A stretch of 64,000 nt of DNA, taken from NCBI RefSeq assembly GCF_017848315.1, contig NZ_JAFKEC010000016.1, forward strand, positions 1 through 64,000, written 5' to 3'. Source of the DNA: Pseudomonas palmensis (GTDB taxonomy: Bacteria; Pseudomonadota; Gammaproteobacteria; Pseudomonadales; Pseudomonadaceae). Made by a program: the position numbers and the translations under genes. The notes under the pieces were generated by a model that ran no database searches, was not told where the DNA came from, and saw only the letters and a list, made by a program, of their open reading frames with translations. This document shows, one piece after another, positions 9,303 to 17,877 of the stretch. The first letter of the stretch is position 1. Every line of letters begins with the position of its first letter.

Positions 9303-10997
9303 TCAGAAGAACGCGTCCATGCGCACGTAGATCGGGTGTTCACGACGTTCGAGGCTGTCGGGCCGCTGCAACGAGCGGGCAAAACTGACGCTGGCGGCGA
9401 AGTACTGCCCGCGCAGGTTCAGTTCCACGGCGTTGCCGCTAAGGCGGCCATGGGTGTCGGGGTTGTTGTGGTCGCCCTTTATCACGCCCACGTCGTAGGC
9501 CAGTGCCGCGCCGTACTCCTGCACGAAGGGCTGCAAGGGCGCCCAGCTCACCGGGCGACGCCAGCGCAACTGGTTGCGCCAGTAGCCGCCGCTGTTGCCG
9601 GTGAGTGTCTGCTGCTTGAACCCGCGTACCGAGTTGAGCCCGCCCACGCTGATGCGCTGCGGGCTGTAGAGCGGGTCTTCGCTGCGCTGGCCGGTGGCCA
9701 GGCTGTCGAAGCTGAAGGCTTCGCCCCACAGGGTGAACGGCTGCAGGTAGCTCAGGGTCAGGCTGTATTTGTTGTAGCGGGCAACCGGTTCGGTGCCGTG
9801 CGGGTCGCCCGCGCCCTGGGCGTCGAAGGCGCCGATGCCTTGCTGCCAGCCGGCGTCGAGGTTGAGGAAGGCGGTGCCGATGCGCCGCCCATGGTTCACG
9901 CCCAGCTGGCTTTCGCTCAGGCGCGTGCTCGACACGTCGATCAGGCTGTCGTCCAGGTAGTTGTTGGTACGCAGGTGGCTGATGCCGAGGTTGACCGCCG
10001 TCTTGCTCAGGGCATCGCGGTGTATCACGCGCTCGACGCGCAGTTGGTGCATCTGGCTGTCGCCATCGAGCTTGAAGGGAAAGCCGCTGGAATCGTCGCG
10101 GGTACGGTAGTAGCTCTGGTTGTAGCTGTAGGTGAAGGTCCACCAGCCCCATGGCACGCTGTAGTTCAGGTACTGGCTGTCGGAGTGGCGCCAGTGGTCG
10201 CTGACCGCGTCCTGATTGGCCCTCAGGCTGAACTGATCGGCCAGGCCCAGTGGGCTGTCCCAGTCCAGGCCCAGGCCCATCTGCTGTTCACCGCTGCTGC
10301 GGTCGCCGTCATTGTTGCGCGTGGCCGACACGCGCCAGGGCTTGTCGCGTTGCCCCTGCAACTGCACCCGGCTGCTGCCCACCTCGTCGCCCGGCACCAG
10401 TTCCAGTTGCGCCTGGCGCGAGGGCAGGCGGGTCAGCTGGTCGACCAGTTGCTCCAGTTCGCGCAGGTTCAGTACCTCGCCGGTGGTGCCGGGGAAGGCC
10501 ATGGCCAGCTCGCGCGGGCTGGCCAGGCTGGAGCTGTCCAGGCCGTCCAGGCGCCCTTCGACGACAGTGATCTGCAGGGTGCCGGAGGAAAGGTCCTGCT
10601 GGGGCAGGTAGGCGCGGGTAGTGATGTAGCCACGGTTGAGGTAGTGATCGGTGACCACCTTGAGCAGCGCATTGAGCTGGCCGACACCCAGGCACTGGCC
10701 TTCGTAGGGTTCGAGCAGACGGCGCTGCTCGCGCTCGCCCAGGTGCTCGGCGCCCTCGAGCACTATGTGACGGATGGTAAAGCAACGGGTGTCTTCAGGT
10801 GTGCTGGCTGGCACCTGGGGCGCAGCCCTGCCTGGGAGGCTTTGCAGCTCCTGCAGGCGTTTGCGCTGTTCTTGCAGCAGCCGCTCCTGGCGGTCGCGGA
10901 TCAGGTCGCGGTCGCCTGGGGTTTGCAGCGGGTCGGCCGAGGCGAAAAACGGCAGCAGCGCCAGGCCGAAAGCCAGGCGACGGAAGAGGTAGAGCAT
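9303..10997 (-). CDS. ShlB/FhaC/HecB-family TpsB outer-membrane transporter
   Basis: Outer-membrane beta-barrel that secretes the adjacent TpsA exoprotein. The 564-residue product starts with a signal peptide (cleavage near ASA-DP, about residue 21), then a Q/R-rich linker helix (about 30-55), a POTRA domain opening with FTIRHIVLEG (about 73-154), a second POTRA-like stretch, and a 16-strand-type barrel. The family motif VRGF is seen near residue 455 and the chain ends in a terminal phenylalanine, as is usual for BAM substrates. It is upstream of and co-directional with the exoprotein gene, the B-A order of fhaC/fhaB-type systems, so the two are probably co-transcribed. The ribosome binding site before the ATG is weak. 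Confidence 0.94.
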   Translation of the reverse strand: MLYLFRRLAFGLALLPFFASADPLQTPGDRDLIRDRQERLLQEQRKRLQELQSLPGRAAPQVPASTPEDTRCFTIRHIVLEGAEHLGEREQRRLLEPYEGQCLGVGQLNALLKVVTDHYLNRGYITTRAYLPQQDLSSGTLQITVVEGRLDGLDSSSLASPRELAMAFPGTTGEVLNLRELEQLVDQLTRLPSRQAQLELVPGDEVGSSRVQLQGQRDKPWRVSATRNNDGDRSSGEQQMGLGLDWDSPLGLADQFSLRANQDAVSDHWRHSDSQYLNYSVPWGWWTFTYSYNQSYYRTRDDSSGFPFKLDGDSQMHQLRVERVIHRDALSKTAVNLGISHLRTNNYLDDSLIDVSSTRLSESQLGVNHGRRIGTAFLNLDAGWQQGIGAFDAQGAGDPHGTEPVARYNKYSLTLSYLQPFTLWGEAFSFDSLATGQRSEDPLYSPQRISVGGLNSVRGFKQQTLTGNSGGYWRNQLRWRRPVSWAPLQPFVQEYGAALAYDVGVIKGDHNNPDTHGRLSGNAVELNLRGQYFAASVSFARSLQRPDSLERREHPIYVRMDAFF

Positions 10998-11374
10998 GAG
11001 GGTGATCCATCACTCGTTATGCAAAAAGAACGTCTGTTTCCTACAAACGCGGCGCAGGATACTGCAAAAAAGCGTCGAAGTGATGGCTAATTGACGTCAT
11101 TTTTGTAACGGGTGTAGGAGGTTTCCGGTTGCCGTGCATGGGCTGAACAGCGTCGAATTTGCAGGGCGGAGGCGTGAACTCGGTTCTGACCGGTGCGCGT
11201 GATGAACATCCTGTTTGTTTGGGGGGGCCGCCGGCTTCGCACTTTTCGGGTTTACCGTGGCAGCCAGTAGACTACAGTTTGTCCCGAGGGAATTTTTATC
11301 GCAGCTCGCGTTCCAAGCCTGGCAGGGAACCGCCGTCGGTCCGCTGCATACACGAATTCTGTAGGAGCTTGTCC
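10998..11374. other. Intergenic region between tpsB and the OmpA-like lipoprotein gene
   Basis: This 377-bp divergent spacer must hold the promoters for the two-partner secretion operon (minus) and the lipoprotein gene (plus). A TGACGTCA palindrome lies at 11092-11099 and AT-rich tracts near 11060-11110, but no -35/-10 pair was convincing on either strand. An open frame runs through part of it upstream of the lipoprotein start; it has no ribosome binding site and reads as non-coding. Confidence 0.5.
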
Positions 11375-12067
11375 ATGTTCACCATGCGTCGTCTGATTAT
11401 CGTCGCTACTGCTGCTGCCCTGATGACTGGCTGCGCCAGTCAGAACCCCTATGACAACCAGGGCCAGGCGCAAGGCTCCACCGGGATGAGCAAGACCGCC
11501 AAGTACGGCGGCCTGGGCGCATTGGCCGGTGCCGTTGCCGGTGCCGCCATCGACCACAACAACCGTGGCAAGGGTGCGTTGATCGGCGCCGCCGCGGTGG
11601 GCGCCGCCGCCGCCGGCTACGGCTACTACGCCGACCGCCAGGAAGCGGCACTGCGCGAGAGCATGGCCAACACCGGTGTCGAAGTGCAGCGTCAAGGCGA
11701 CCAGATCAAGCTGATCATGCCGGGCAACATCACCTTCGCCACCGACTCGGCGAGCATTGCACCAAGCTTCTACGCGCCGCTGAACAACCTGGCCAACTCG
11801 TTCAAGCAGTTCAACCAGAACACCATCGAAGTGGTCGGTTTCACCGACAGCACCGGCAGTCGCCAGCACAACATGGACCTGTCGCAGCGTCGTGCACAGG
11901 CCGTGAGCACCTACCTGACCTCCCAGGGCGTCGACCCTTCGCGCGTGAGTGCGCGTGGCCTGGGCCCGGACCAGCCGATCGCGAGCAACGCCGATGCCAA
12001 CGGGCGTGCGCAGAACCGTCGGGTGGAGGTGAACCTCAAGCCGATTCCTGGGCAGCAGTACCAGTAA
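11375..12067 (+). CDS. OmpA-family lipoprotein with glycine zipper (YiaD-like)
   Basis: Predicted outer-membrane lipoprotein that binds peptidoglycan. The 230-residue product has a short signal peptide ending in a lipobox (LMTGC, Cys at about residue 21), a glycine-zipper segment rich in GALAGAVAGAA and GAAAVGAAAAGYG patterns (about 45-90), and a C-terminal OmpA/MotB-type domain (about 110-225) with the FTDSTGSRxxNxxLSxxRAxAV and NRRVEV motifs that contact meso-diaminopimelate. The chosen ATG has GTAGGAG 7 nt upstream; a second in-frame ATG follows 9 nt later. A longer upstream frame exists but lacks a ribosome binding site and would bury the signal peptide. Confidence 0.93.
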   Translation: MFTMRRLIIVATAAALMTGCASQNPYDNQGQAQGSTGMSKTAKYGGLGALAGAVAGAAIDHNNRGKGALIGAAAVGAAAAGYGYYADRQEAALRESMANTGVEVQRQGDQIKLIMPGNITFATDSASIAPSFYAPLNNLANSFKQFNQNTIEVVGFTDSTGSRQHNMDLSQRRAQAVSTYLTSQGVDPSRVSARGLGPDQPIASNADANGRAQNRRVEVNLKPIPGQQYQ

Positions 12068-12070
12068 TTC

Positions 12071-12140
12071 TTTTCGCCAGCAATGCTGGCTCCTACAGGG
12101 GGCTCACGCCGTTGTAGGAGCCGGCCTTGCCGGCGAAGGG
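12071..12140. repeat. Inverted pair of REP elements
   Basis: Two REP copies in opposite orientation (about 12071-12098 and 12112-12140) share the CTCCTACAG / TTGTAGGAG edges and a GCCGG...CCGGC stem. They fill the gap between the convergent lipoprotein and acyltransferase genes and may fold into a long hairpin limiting read-through. Confidence 0.8.
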
Positions 12141-12141
12141 C

Positions 12142-13035
12142 TCACTGCTGGCGCATCCGCTCCAGCCGTTCATCCTTCTCTTCCCACAACCGGTTGATCC
12201 ACTGCTGGAACGCCAGCCTGTAGGCTTCATCCTGGTCGTAGCTGCGTCCCAGGAATTCCTTGGGAATCGCCAGCGCCTCGAACGTCACCTCCACCCGCGC
12301 CACGCGCCCGCACAGCAGGTCCCAGAAGCCCGGTGTGCCCTGCGGGTAATGGATCGTCACGTTGATGATCGACTCCAGTTGCTCGCCCATCGCATCCAGC
12401 ACGAAGGCAATGCCGCCCGCCTTGGGTTTGAGCAGGTGCCGGAACGGCGAACCCTGTTCGGCATGCTTGGCGGGGGTGAAACGCGTGCCTTCGGCAAAGT
12501 TGAAGATCGCCGTGGGCTTGCCACGGAACCTGGCGCAGGTACGGCGCGTGGTCTGCAGGTCCTTGCCCTGTTTTTCTGGGTGCTTGGCCAGGTAGGCCTT
12601 GCTGTAGCGCTTCATGAACGGAAAGCCCAGCGCCCACCAGGCCAGGCCGATCACCGGCACCCAGATCAGCACCTGCTTGAGGAAGAACTTGAGCGGTCGG
12701 ATGCGTCGGTTGAGCACGTATTGCAGCACCATGATGTCCACCCAGCTCTGGTGGTTGCTGGTCACCAGGTAGCTGTGCTGGTAGTCCAGCCCGGCCAGCC
12801 CCTCGATGTCCCAGCGGGTGCGCCCGACCAGGTTCATCCAGCCCTTGTTGTTGCTGATCCAGGCTTCGTGGATGTGCCGCATCAGTTCGTCGGTGACGCG
12901 CTGCGCGGCGGCAAAGGGCAGGCACAGCTTGAACAGGCTGACGATGAACAGCGGTGTGCAGCACAGGATGGTGTTGGCGGCCAGCAGCAGCGAGCCGATG
13001 ACTCCGCGCACGGGCGCGGGCAGAAAAGCGAGCAT
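12142..13035 (-). CDS. PlsC-type acyltransferase (YihG-like)
   Basis: Membrane-associated 1-acyl-glycerol-3-phosphate-type acyltransferase. The 297-residue protein has a hydrophobic N-terminal helix (about 10-32), the catalytic HX4D motif as NHQSWVD (about 92-98), an FAEGTR block that binds the acceptor phosphate (about 180), and a further hydrophobic segment around ILIWVPVIGLAWWALGF. Length and motifs fit the YihG branch of the PlsC family rather than essential PlsC itself. It starts 2 nt after the pta stop codon, so it is probably translated from the same transcript. The exact lipid substrate is unknown. Confidence 0.88.
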   Translation of the reverse strand: MLAFLPAPVRGVIGSLLLAANTILCCTPLFIVSLFKLCLPFAAAQRVTDELMRHIHEAWISNNKGWMNLVGRTRWDIEGLAGLDYQHSYLVTSNHQSWVDIMVLQYVLNRRIRPLKFFLKQVLIWVPVIGLAWWALGFPFMKRYSKAYLAKHPEKQGKDLQTTRRTCARFRGKPTAIFNFAEGTRFTPAKHAEQGSPFRHLLKPKAGGIAFVLDAMGEQLESIINVTIHYPQGTPGFWDLLCGRVARVEVTFEALAIPKEFLGRSYDQDEAYRLAFQQWINRLWEEKDERLERMRQQ

Positions 13036-13037
13036 GG

Positions 13038-15134
13038 TCAGTTATCCAGCGAGCGGTTGGCCTGAATCGCGGTCAGGGCAATGGTGTAGACGATGTCGTC
13101 GACCTGGGCGCCACGCGGCAGGTCGTTGACCGGCTTGCGCAGGCCCTGCAGCATCGGCCCCAGGCTCACGCAATCGGCGCTGCGCTGCACGGCCTTGTGG
13201 GTGGTGTTGCCGGTGTTCAGGTCGGGGAACACGAACACCGTTGCGCGTCCGGCCACCTTGCTGTTGGGCGCCAGCTGGCGGGCGATGTCCTGGTTGGCGG
13301 CGGCGTCGTACTGCAACGGCCCATCGATCTGCAGGCCACGCTGGGTTTCCTGGGCCAGCAGGGTGGCCTCGCGCACCTTCTCGACCTCTTCGCCGCTGGC
13401 CGAATCGCCACTGGAATAGCTGATCATCGCCACCCGCGGGGTAATGCCGAAGGCTTCGGCCGAATCGGCGCTTTGCAGGGCAATTTCGGCCAGCTCGCCG
13501 GCAGTGGGGTGCGGGTTCATCACGCAGTCGCCATACACCAGCACCTGCTCGGGGAACAGCATGAAGAACACCGACGACACCAGGCTGCAGCCGGGGGCGG
13601 TCTTGATCAGTTGCAGGGCCGGGCGGATGGTGTTGGCGGTGGAGTGCACCAGGCCCGAGACCAGGCCGTCGACCTCGTCCAGGGCCAGCATCATGGTGCC
13701 GATCACCACCGGATCTTCTAGCTGCTGCTCGGCCATCGGCGCGTTAAGGCTCTTGCTCTTGCGCAGGCTGACCATAGGCTCGACGTAGCGCTCGCGGATC
13801 AGGTCCGGGTCCAGAATCTCCAGCCCCTCGGGCAGGCTGATGCCCTGGGCGCGGGCCACTGCCTGTACGTCCTCGGGCCTGGCCAGCAGCACGCAGCGGG
13901 CGATGCCACGGGCCTGGCAGATGGCGGCGGCCTGCACGGTCATCGGCTCGGCGCCTTCGGGCAGCACGATGCGCTTGTTGGCCTGCTGGGCACGCTGGAT
14001 CAGCTGGTAGCGGAACACCGCAGGCGACAGGCGCATCTCGCGCGGGGTGCCGCAGCGCTGGTTGAGCCAGTCGGCGTCCAGGTGGCTGGCCACGAAGTCG
14101 GTGATGATCTCCGCACGCTCGCGGTCGTCCACCGGGATTTCCTTGTTCAACTGGTTCAGCTGGTTGGCGGTGTCGTAGGAGCCGGTACTCACCGACAGCA
14201 CCGGCAGGCCGGCCAGCAGGGCGCCCTGGCACAGTTCGAGGATGCGCGGGTCGGGCTTGCTGTCGCTGGTCAGCAGCAGGCCGGCCAGTGGCACACCGTT
14301 GATCGCCGCCAGGCTGACGGCCAGGATGATGTCGTCGCGATCACCCGGGGTCACCACCAGCGTGCCGGGCTTGAGCAGCGGCACGGTGTTGGCCACGGTG
14401 CGGGCGCAGATGATGATCTTGTTCATGCGCCGGGTTTCGTAGTCGCCGGCGTTGAGTACCTGGGCACCGAGCAGCTCGGCCACGTCGCGGGTGCGCGGGT
14501 CGTTGAGCCCGGCCTGGAACGGGATGCAGCCCAGCAGGCGGAACTCGCCGCTGCGCAGCAGGGGCGAATGCTCCTGCAGGCGGCTGGCGAAGGTGTCCAT
14601 CGGTTCGTCGCTGCGCACCTTGTTGAGGATCACGCCCAGCACCTTGGGGTCGCGCGGGCCGCCGAACAGCTGGGCCTGCAGCTCGACACGGCCCGACAGC
14701 TCGGCCAGCACGTCGTTTTCCGGCGCCGACACCAGGATCACCTCGGCGTCCAGGCTCTTGGCCAGGTGCAGGTTGACCCGTGCCGCGTAGCTGGCATGGC
14801 GGGTCGGCACCATGCCCTCGACCACCAGCACGTCCTTGCCGATGCAGGCCTGCTGGTACAGGGTGATGATCTCTTCGAGCAGTTCGTCCAGCTGGCCATC
14901 GCCGAGCATGCGTTCCACATGCGCCAGGCTCAGCGGTTGCGGCGGCTTGAGGCCGTGGGTGCGGGCGACCAGTTCGGTGGAGCGTTCCGGGCCGGTGTCG
15001 CCGGGGTGGGGCTGGGCGATCGGCTTGAAGAAGCCGACCTTGAGTCCGGCGCGTTCCAGTGTGCGCACCAGGCCCAGGCTGATGGAGGTCAGGCCGACAC
15101 CAAAGTCGGTCGGCGCGATGAAAAATGTCTGCAT
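13038..15134 (-). CDS. pta: Phosphate acetyltransferase
   Basis: Interconverts acetyl-CoA and acetyl phosphate. The 698-residue protein is the long, three-domain form: an N-terminal P-loop-like (dethiobiotin-synthase-related) domain beginning MQTFFIAPTDFGVG, a central DRTGG regulatory domain, and a C-terminal PTA_PTB catalytic domain (about 370-695) with conserved stretches such as GLVSGLVHSTANT and SYSSGDSASG. An acyltransferase gene follows after 2 nt and a DUF3565 gene precedes it. The usual partner ackA is not adjacent, although in P. aeruginosa ackA sits between pta and slyD, so acetate kinase must be elsewhere or absent. Confidence 0.97.
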   Translation of the reverse strand: MQTFFIAPTDFGVGLTSISLGLVRTLERAGLKVGFFKPIAQPHPGDTGPERSTELVARTHGLKPPQPLSLAHVERMLGDGQLDELLEEIITLYQQACIGKDVLVVEGMVPTRHASYAARVNLHLAKSLDAEVILVSAPENDVLAELSGRVELQAQLFGGPRDPKVLGVILNKVRSDEPMDTFASRLQEHSPLLRSGEFRLLGCIPFQAGLNDPRTRDVAELLGAQVLNAGDYETRRMNKIIICARTVANTVPLLKPGTLVVTPGDRDDIILAVSLAAINGVPLAGLLLTSDSKPDPRILELCQGALLAGLPVLSVSTGSYDTANQLNQLNKEIPVDDRERAEIITDFVASHLDADWLNQRCGTPREMRLSPAVFRYQLIQRAQQANKRIVLPEGAEPMTVQAAAICQARGIARCVLLARPEDVQAVARAQGISLPEGLEILDPDLIRERYVEPMVSLRKSKSLNAPMAEQQLEDPVVIGTMMLALDEVDGLVSGLVHSTANTIRPALQLIKTAPGCSLVSSVFFMLFPEQVLVYGDCVMNPHPTAGELAEIALQSADSAEAFGITPRVAMISYSSGDSASGEEVEKVREATLLAQETQRGLQIDGPLQYDAAANQDIARQLAPNSKVAGRATVFVFPDLNTGNTTHKAVQRSADCVSLGPMLQGLRKPVNDLPRGAQVDDIVYTIALTAIQANRSLDN

Positions 15135-15167
15135 GCGAGCTTCTCGAAGTGAGCTGTTGCAAAAGAA

Positions 15168-15368
15168 TCAATTGCCAAGGGTAGCGCTATCGACCCCCTG
15201 AGCGCACCAGCCGCAGGCAAATGGCTGGCCGATTCGTTGCTGGCGCAGGTCTGCGTCCAGCACCCAGCCACGCGACTGCCACGGCGGTTCGTGGCGCAGG
15301 TGCTGGGTATGCCCGCACGACAGTTCGACCACCCAGTGGCCATGCTCGTCCTGATGAAAACCCAGCAC
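15168..15368 (-). CDS. DUF3565 domain protein
   Basis: Small conserved protein of unknown function. The core reads VLGFHQDEHGHWVVELSCGHTQ and contains paired Cys/His residues (SCGH and CGWC) that could bind zinc. The start is uncertain: I give the GTG that begins the conserved core (66 residues), but the frame stays open upstream to an ATG at 15476 that shares its CATG with the divergent slyD start codon; the extra N-terminal part has no recognisable conservation. It lies 33 bp upstream of pta in the same direction and may be co-transcribed with it. Confidence 0.72.
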   Translation of the reverse strand: MLGFHQDEHGHWVVELSCGHTQHLRHEPPWQSRGWVLDADLRQQRIGQPFACGWCAQGVDSATLGN

Positions 15369-15474
15369 CCGGCTGGGAAAAGCGGCTTCCCGTTTGTCCG
15401 GGTTGCGTTCGCTTTCAGGCGATGCGTTGGTTACACTTGTTCGTTCTACATTCTTATGCAAAAGGTCTCGCCCC

Positions 15475-15960
15475 ATGCCGATCGCCGCCAACAAGGCTGT
15501 CTCCATCGACTATACCCTGACCAACGACGCTGGTGAGGTCATCGATAGCTCCAACGGCGGCGCGCCGCTGGTTTACCTGCACGGTGCAGGCAACATCATT
15601 CCGGGCCTGGAAAAAGCCCTGGAAGGCAAGGATACCGGCGCCGAGCTGGACGTTGCCATCGAGCCGGAAGACGCCTACGGCGAATACCTGGCCGAACTGG
15701 TCAGCACCCTGAACCGCAGCATGTTCGAAGGTGTCGACGAGCTGGAAGTGGGCATGCAGTTCCACGCGTCCGCGCCTGATGGCCAGATGCAGATCGTGAC
15801 CATCCGTGACCTGGACGGCGACGACGTGACCGTCGACGGCAACCACCCACTGGCTGGCCAGCGCCTGAACTTCAAGGTCAAGGTCGTTGCCGTGCGTGAT
15901 GCCAGCGAAGAAGAAATCGCCCATGGTCACGTGCATGGCGAAGGTGGCCATCAGCACTGA
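15475..15960 (+). CDS. slyD: FKBP-type peptidyl-prolyl cis-trans isomerase SlyD
   Basis: Cytoplasmic prolyl isomerase, chaperone and metal-binding protein. The 161-residue product has an FKBP fold at about 5-70 and 130-150 (DYTLTNDAGEVIDSS, GAGNIIPGLEKALEGK), an inserted IF chaperone domain (about 75-125), and a histidine-rich tail (HGHVHGEGGHQH) typical of SlyD nickel binding, although shorter than that of E. coli. A frame extending further upstream to 15394 is not favoured because family members begin at the MPIAANKAVS segment. A strong intrinsic terminator follows the gene. Confidence 0.96.
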   Translation: MPIAANKAVSIDYTLTNDAGEVIDSSNGGAPLVYLHGAGNIIPGLEKALEGKDTGAELDVAIEPEDAYGEYLAELVSTLNRSMFEGVDELEVGMQFHASAPDGQMQIVTIRDLDGDDVTVDGNHPLAGQRLNFKVKVVAVRDASEEEIAHGHVHGEGGHQH

Positions 15961-15990
15961 TTTCTGCGCTAAGCTCAGAAGGTCGCTAAG

Positions 15991-16051
15991 GCGCCCGGGC
16001 AAGTCTGTCGTGTTCTCCCAGGAGGCAGACGGCTTGGCCGGGCGCTTTTTT
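15991..16051 (+). terminator. Intrinsic terminator after slyD
   Basis: The left stem GCGCCCGGGCAAG (15991-16003) pairs with CTTGGCCGGGCGC (16033-16045) with one mismatch and is followed directly by six T residues. It ends transcription between slyD and the glutathione peroxidase gene. Confidence 0.85.
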
Positions 16052-16124
16052 AGTGGGCAGCATTTGTTGCGCCAGCCGGGACCGATGCCGGTAACTGGCC
16101 GGGAACTGGAAAGGGGAGTACGTC

Positions 16125-16607
16125 ATGAGTGCATTTCACGACCTGAAATTGCAGGCGCTGGATGGCCAGGAGTTGCCATTGTCGCCGTTCAAGGGGCAGG
16201 TGGTGCTGGTGGTCAATGTCGCCTCCAAATGTGGCCTGACCCCGCAATATGCGGCGCTGGAGAATCTCTACCAGCATTACAAGGACAAGGGCTTCAGCGT
16301 GCTGGGCCTGCCGTGCAACCAGTTTGCCGGGCAGGAGCCGGGCAGCGAGCAGGAGATCGCCCAGTTCTGCAGCCTGAACTACGGGGTGAGTTTCCCGCTG
16401 GGCAGCAAGCTGGAGGTCAACGGCCCGGAGCGGCATCAGCTGTACCGCCTGCTGGCCGGTGAAGGCGCCGAGTTCCCGGGGGATATCACCTGGAACTTCG
16501 AGAAGTTTCTGGTAGGCAAGGACGGCCGCGTGCTGGCGCGCTTTGCGCCGCGTACTGCGCCGGATGATGCCACGGTGGTGCAGGCTATCGAGAAAGCCTT
16601 GGCCTGA
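16125..16607 (+). CDS. Glutathione/thioredoxin peroxidase (Cys-type GPx)
   Basis: Reduces peroxides with thiols. The 160-residue monomer has the GPx signature NVASKCGLT with a catalytic Cys at residue 36 in place of selenocysteine, the LPCNQF motif (63-67), a probable resolving Cys at 82, and WNFEKFL containing the conserved Trp and Asn (about 123-124). Bacterial Cys-GPx enzymes usually draw electrons from thioredoxin rather than glutathione, so the historical name may mislead. AAGGGGAG precedes the ATG at good spacing. The position after slyD matches the order known in other Pseudomonas genomes. Confidence 0.94.
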   Translation: MSAFHDLKLQALDGQELPLSPFKGQVVLVVNVASKCGLTPQYAALENLYQHYKDKGFSVLGLPCNQFAGQEPGSEQEIAQFCSLNYGVSFPLGSKLEVNGPERHQLYRLLAGEGAEFPGDITWNFEKFLVGKDGRVLARFAPRTAPDDATVVQAIEKALA

Positions 16608-16611
16608 CGTG

Positions 16612-16683
16612 CCCCTTCGCCGGCAAGGCCGGCTCCTGCAATGGATGCACCGTCGTATGCAGGAGCCGGCCTTGCCGGCGAAA
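16612..16683. repeat. Inverted pair of REP elements
   Basis: CCCCTTCGCCGGCAAGGCC and its near-exact reverse complement flank a 20-bp spacer. The pair lies between the peroxidase and Old Yellow Enzyme genes, which run in the same direction. Confidence 0.85.
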
Positions 16684-16773
16684 AATCCACCCCGATCACC
16701 GCTATCAATAGTACTGGGGTCAGCGACAATCCCGCCCTATGCTCAGGCGCCATCCCTTTCCCAGGAGCGCCGA

Positions 16774-17877
16774 ATGCCTGCTCAAGCCCTGTTCACCCCC
16801 TTCAAGCTGGGCGCCCTCGAGCTGCCGACCCGTGTGGTCATGGCACCGATGACCCGAACCTTCTGCCCCGGCGGTGTGCCTCATGCGCAGGTGGTCGAGT
16901 ATTACCGCCGCCGCGCCGCTGCCGATGTCGGCCTGATCATCACCGAAGGCACTACCGTCGACCACCCGGCCGCCAACGGTTACCCCAACGTGCCGCGCTT
17001 TCATGGTGAAGATGCCCTGGCGGGCTGGAAGAAGGTCGTCGATGCCGTACACGCCGAAGGCGGCAGGATCGTGCCGCAACTGTGGCACGTGGGCAGCGTG
17101 CGCCGCCTGGGTACCGAGCCGGACGCCAGCGTGCCGGGTTACGGCCCCAGCGAAAAACTCAAGGATGGCCAGGTGGTGGTGCACGGCATGAGTCATGCCG
17201 ACATCCGCGACGTGATCGAGGCGTTCGCCCAGGCTGCCCGCGATGCCAAGGCCATCGGCATGGATGGCGTCGAGATCCACGGCGCACACGGCTACCTGAT
17301 CGACCAGTTCTTCTGGGCTGCGAGCAACCAGCGCAGCGATGAGTACGGCGGCGACCTGGCCGGCCGCTCGCGCTTTGCCATCGAGCTGGTGCAGGCGGTA
17401 CGCGCCGCCGTAGGCCCGGACTTTCCGATCATCCTGCGCTTCTCGCAATGGAAGCAGCAGGACTACAGCGCCCGCCTGGTCGACAACGCCGAGGCGCTGG
17501 GCGAGTTCCTGCGCCCGCTGGCCGACGCCGGCGTGGATATCTTCCACTGCTCCACGCGCCGCTTCTGGGAGCCTGAGTTCGAAGGCTCGGACCTGAACCT
17601 GGCTGGCTGGACCCGCCTGCTCACCGGCAAGCCCACCATCACCGTGGGCAGCGTGGGCCTGGATGGGGAGTTTCTGCAGTTCATGGTCGACACCGACAAG
17701 GTGGCGCAACCGGCCAGCCTGGAGAAACTGCTGCAGCGCCTGGGCGACCAGGAGTTCGACCTGGTGGCCGTAGGGCGTGCCTTGCTGGTGGATGCCCAGT
17801 GGGCGGCCAAGGTGCGTGAGGGGCGCGAGCAGGACATCCTGCCGTTCAGCCGCGAGGCGCTGACGAGCCTGGCTTGA
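16774..17877 (+). CDS. Old Yellow Enzyme family ene-reductase (NADH:flavin oxidoreductase)
   Basis: FMN-dependent reductase of activated C=C bonds, nitro compounds or nitrate esters. The 367-residue TIM barrel opens with FTPFKLGALELPTRVVMAPMTR, has the active-site HGAHGYLIDQFF (about residues 168-179; the two histidines spaced by two residues replace the His/Asn pair of other branches) and the SNQRSDEYGG motif, and ends with the phosphate-binding VGSVGLDGE and VAVGRALLVDAQW segments. CCAGGAGC lies just upstream of the ATG. P. putida carries several xenobiotic reductase paralogues (XenA-F) and this one cannot be assigned to one of them from sequence alone. The 3' end overlaps the convergent glycosyltransferase gene by 32 bp. 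Confidence 0.92.
   Translation: MPAQALFTPFKLGALELPTRVVMAPMTRTFCPGGVPHAQVVEYYRRRAAADVGLIITEGTTVDHPAANGYPNVPRFHGEDALAGWKKVVDAVHAEGGRIVPQLWHVGSVRRLGTEPDASVPGYGPSEKLKDGQVVVHGMSHADIRDVIEAFAQAARDAKAIGMDGVEIHGAHGYLIDQFFWAASNQRSDEYGGDLAGRSRFAIELVQAVRAAVGPDFPIILRFSQWKQQDYSARLVDNAEALGEFLRPLADAGVDIFHCSTRRFWEPEFEGSDLNLAGWTRLLTGKPTITVGSVGLDGEFLQFMVDTDKVAQPASLEKLLQRLGDQEFDLVAVGRALLVDAQWAAKVREGREQDILPFSREALTSLA

Noticed and set aside
11092..11099. TGACGTCA palindrome as a regulator site
   Set aside because: An isolated 8-bp palindrome is expected by chance in 64 kb and has no matching Pseudomonas regulator known to me here.
15157..15171. Anr-like box before pta (TTGCAAAAGAATCAA)
   Set aside because: The half-sites are separated by five instead of four bases and the left half is poor, so it does not meet the consensus.
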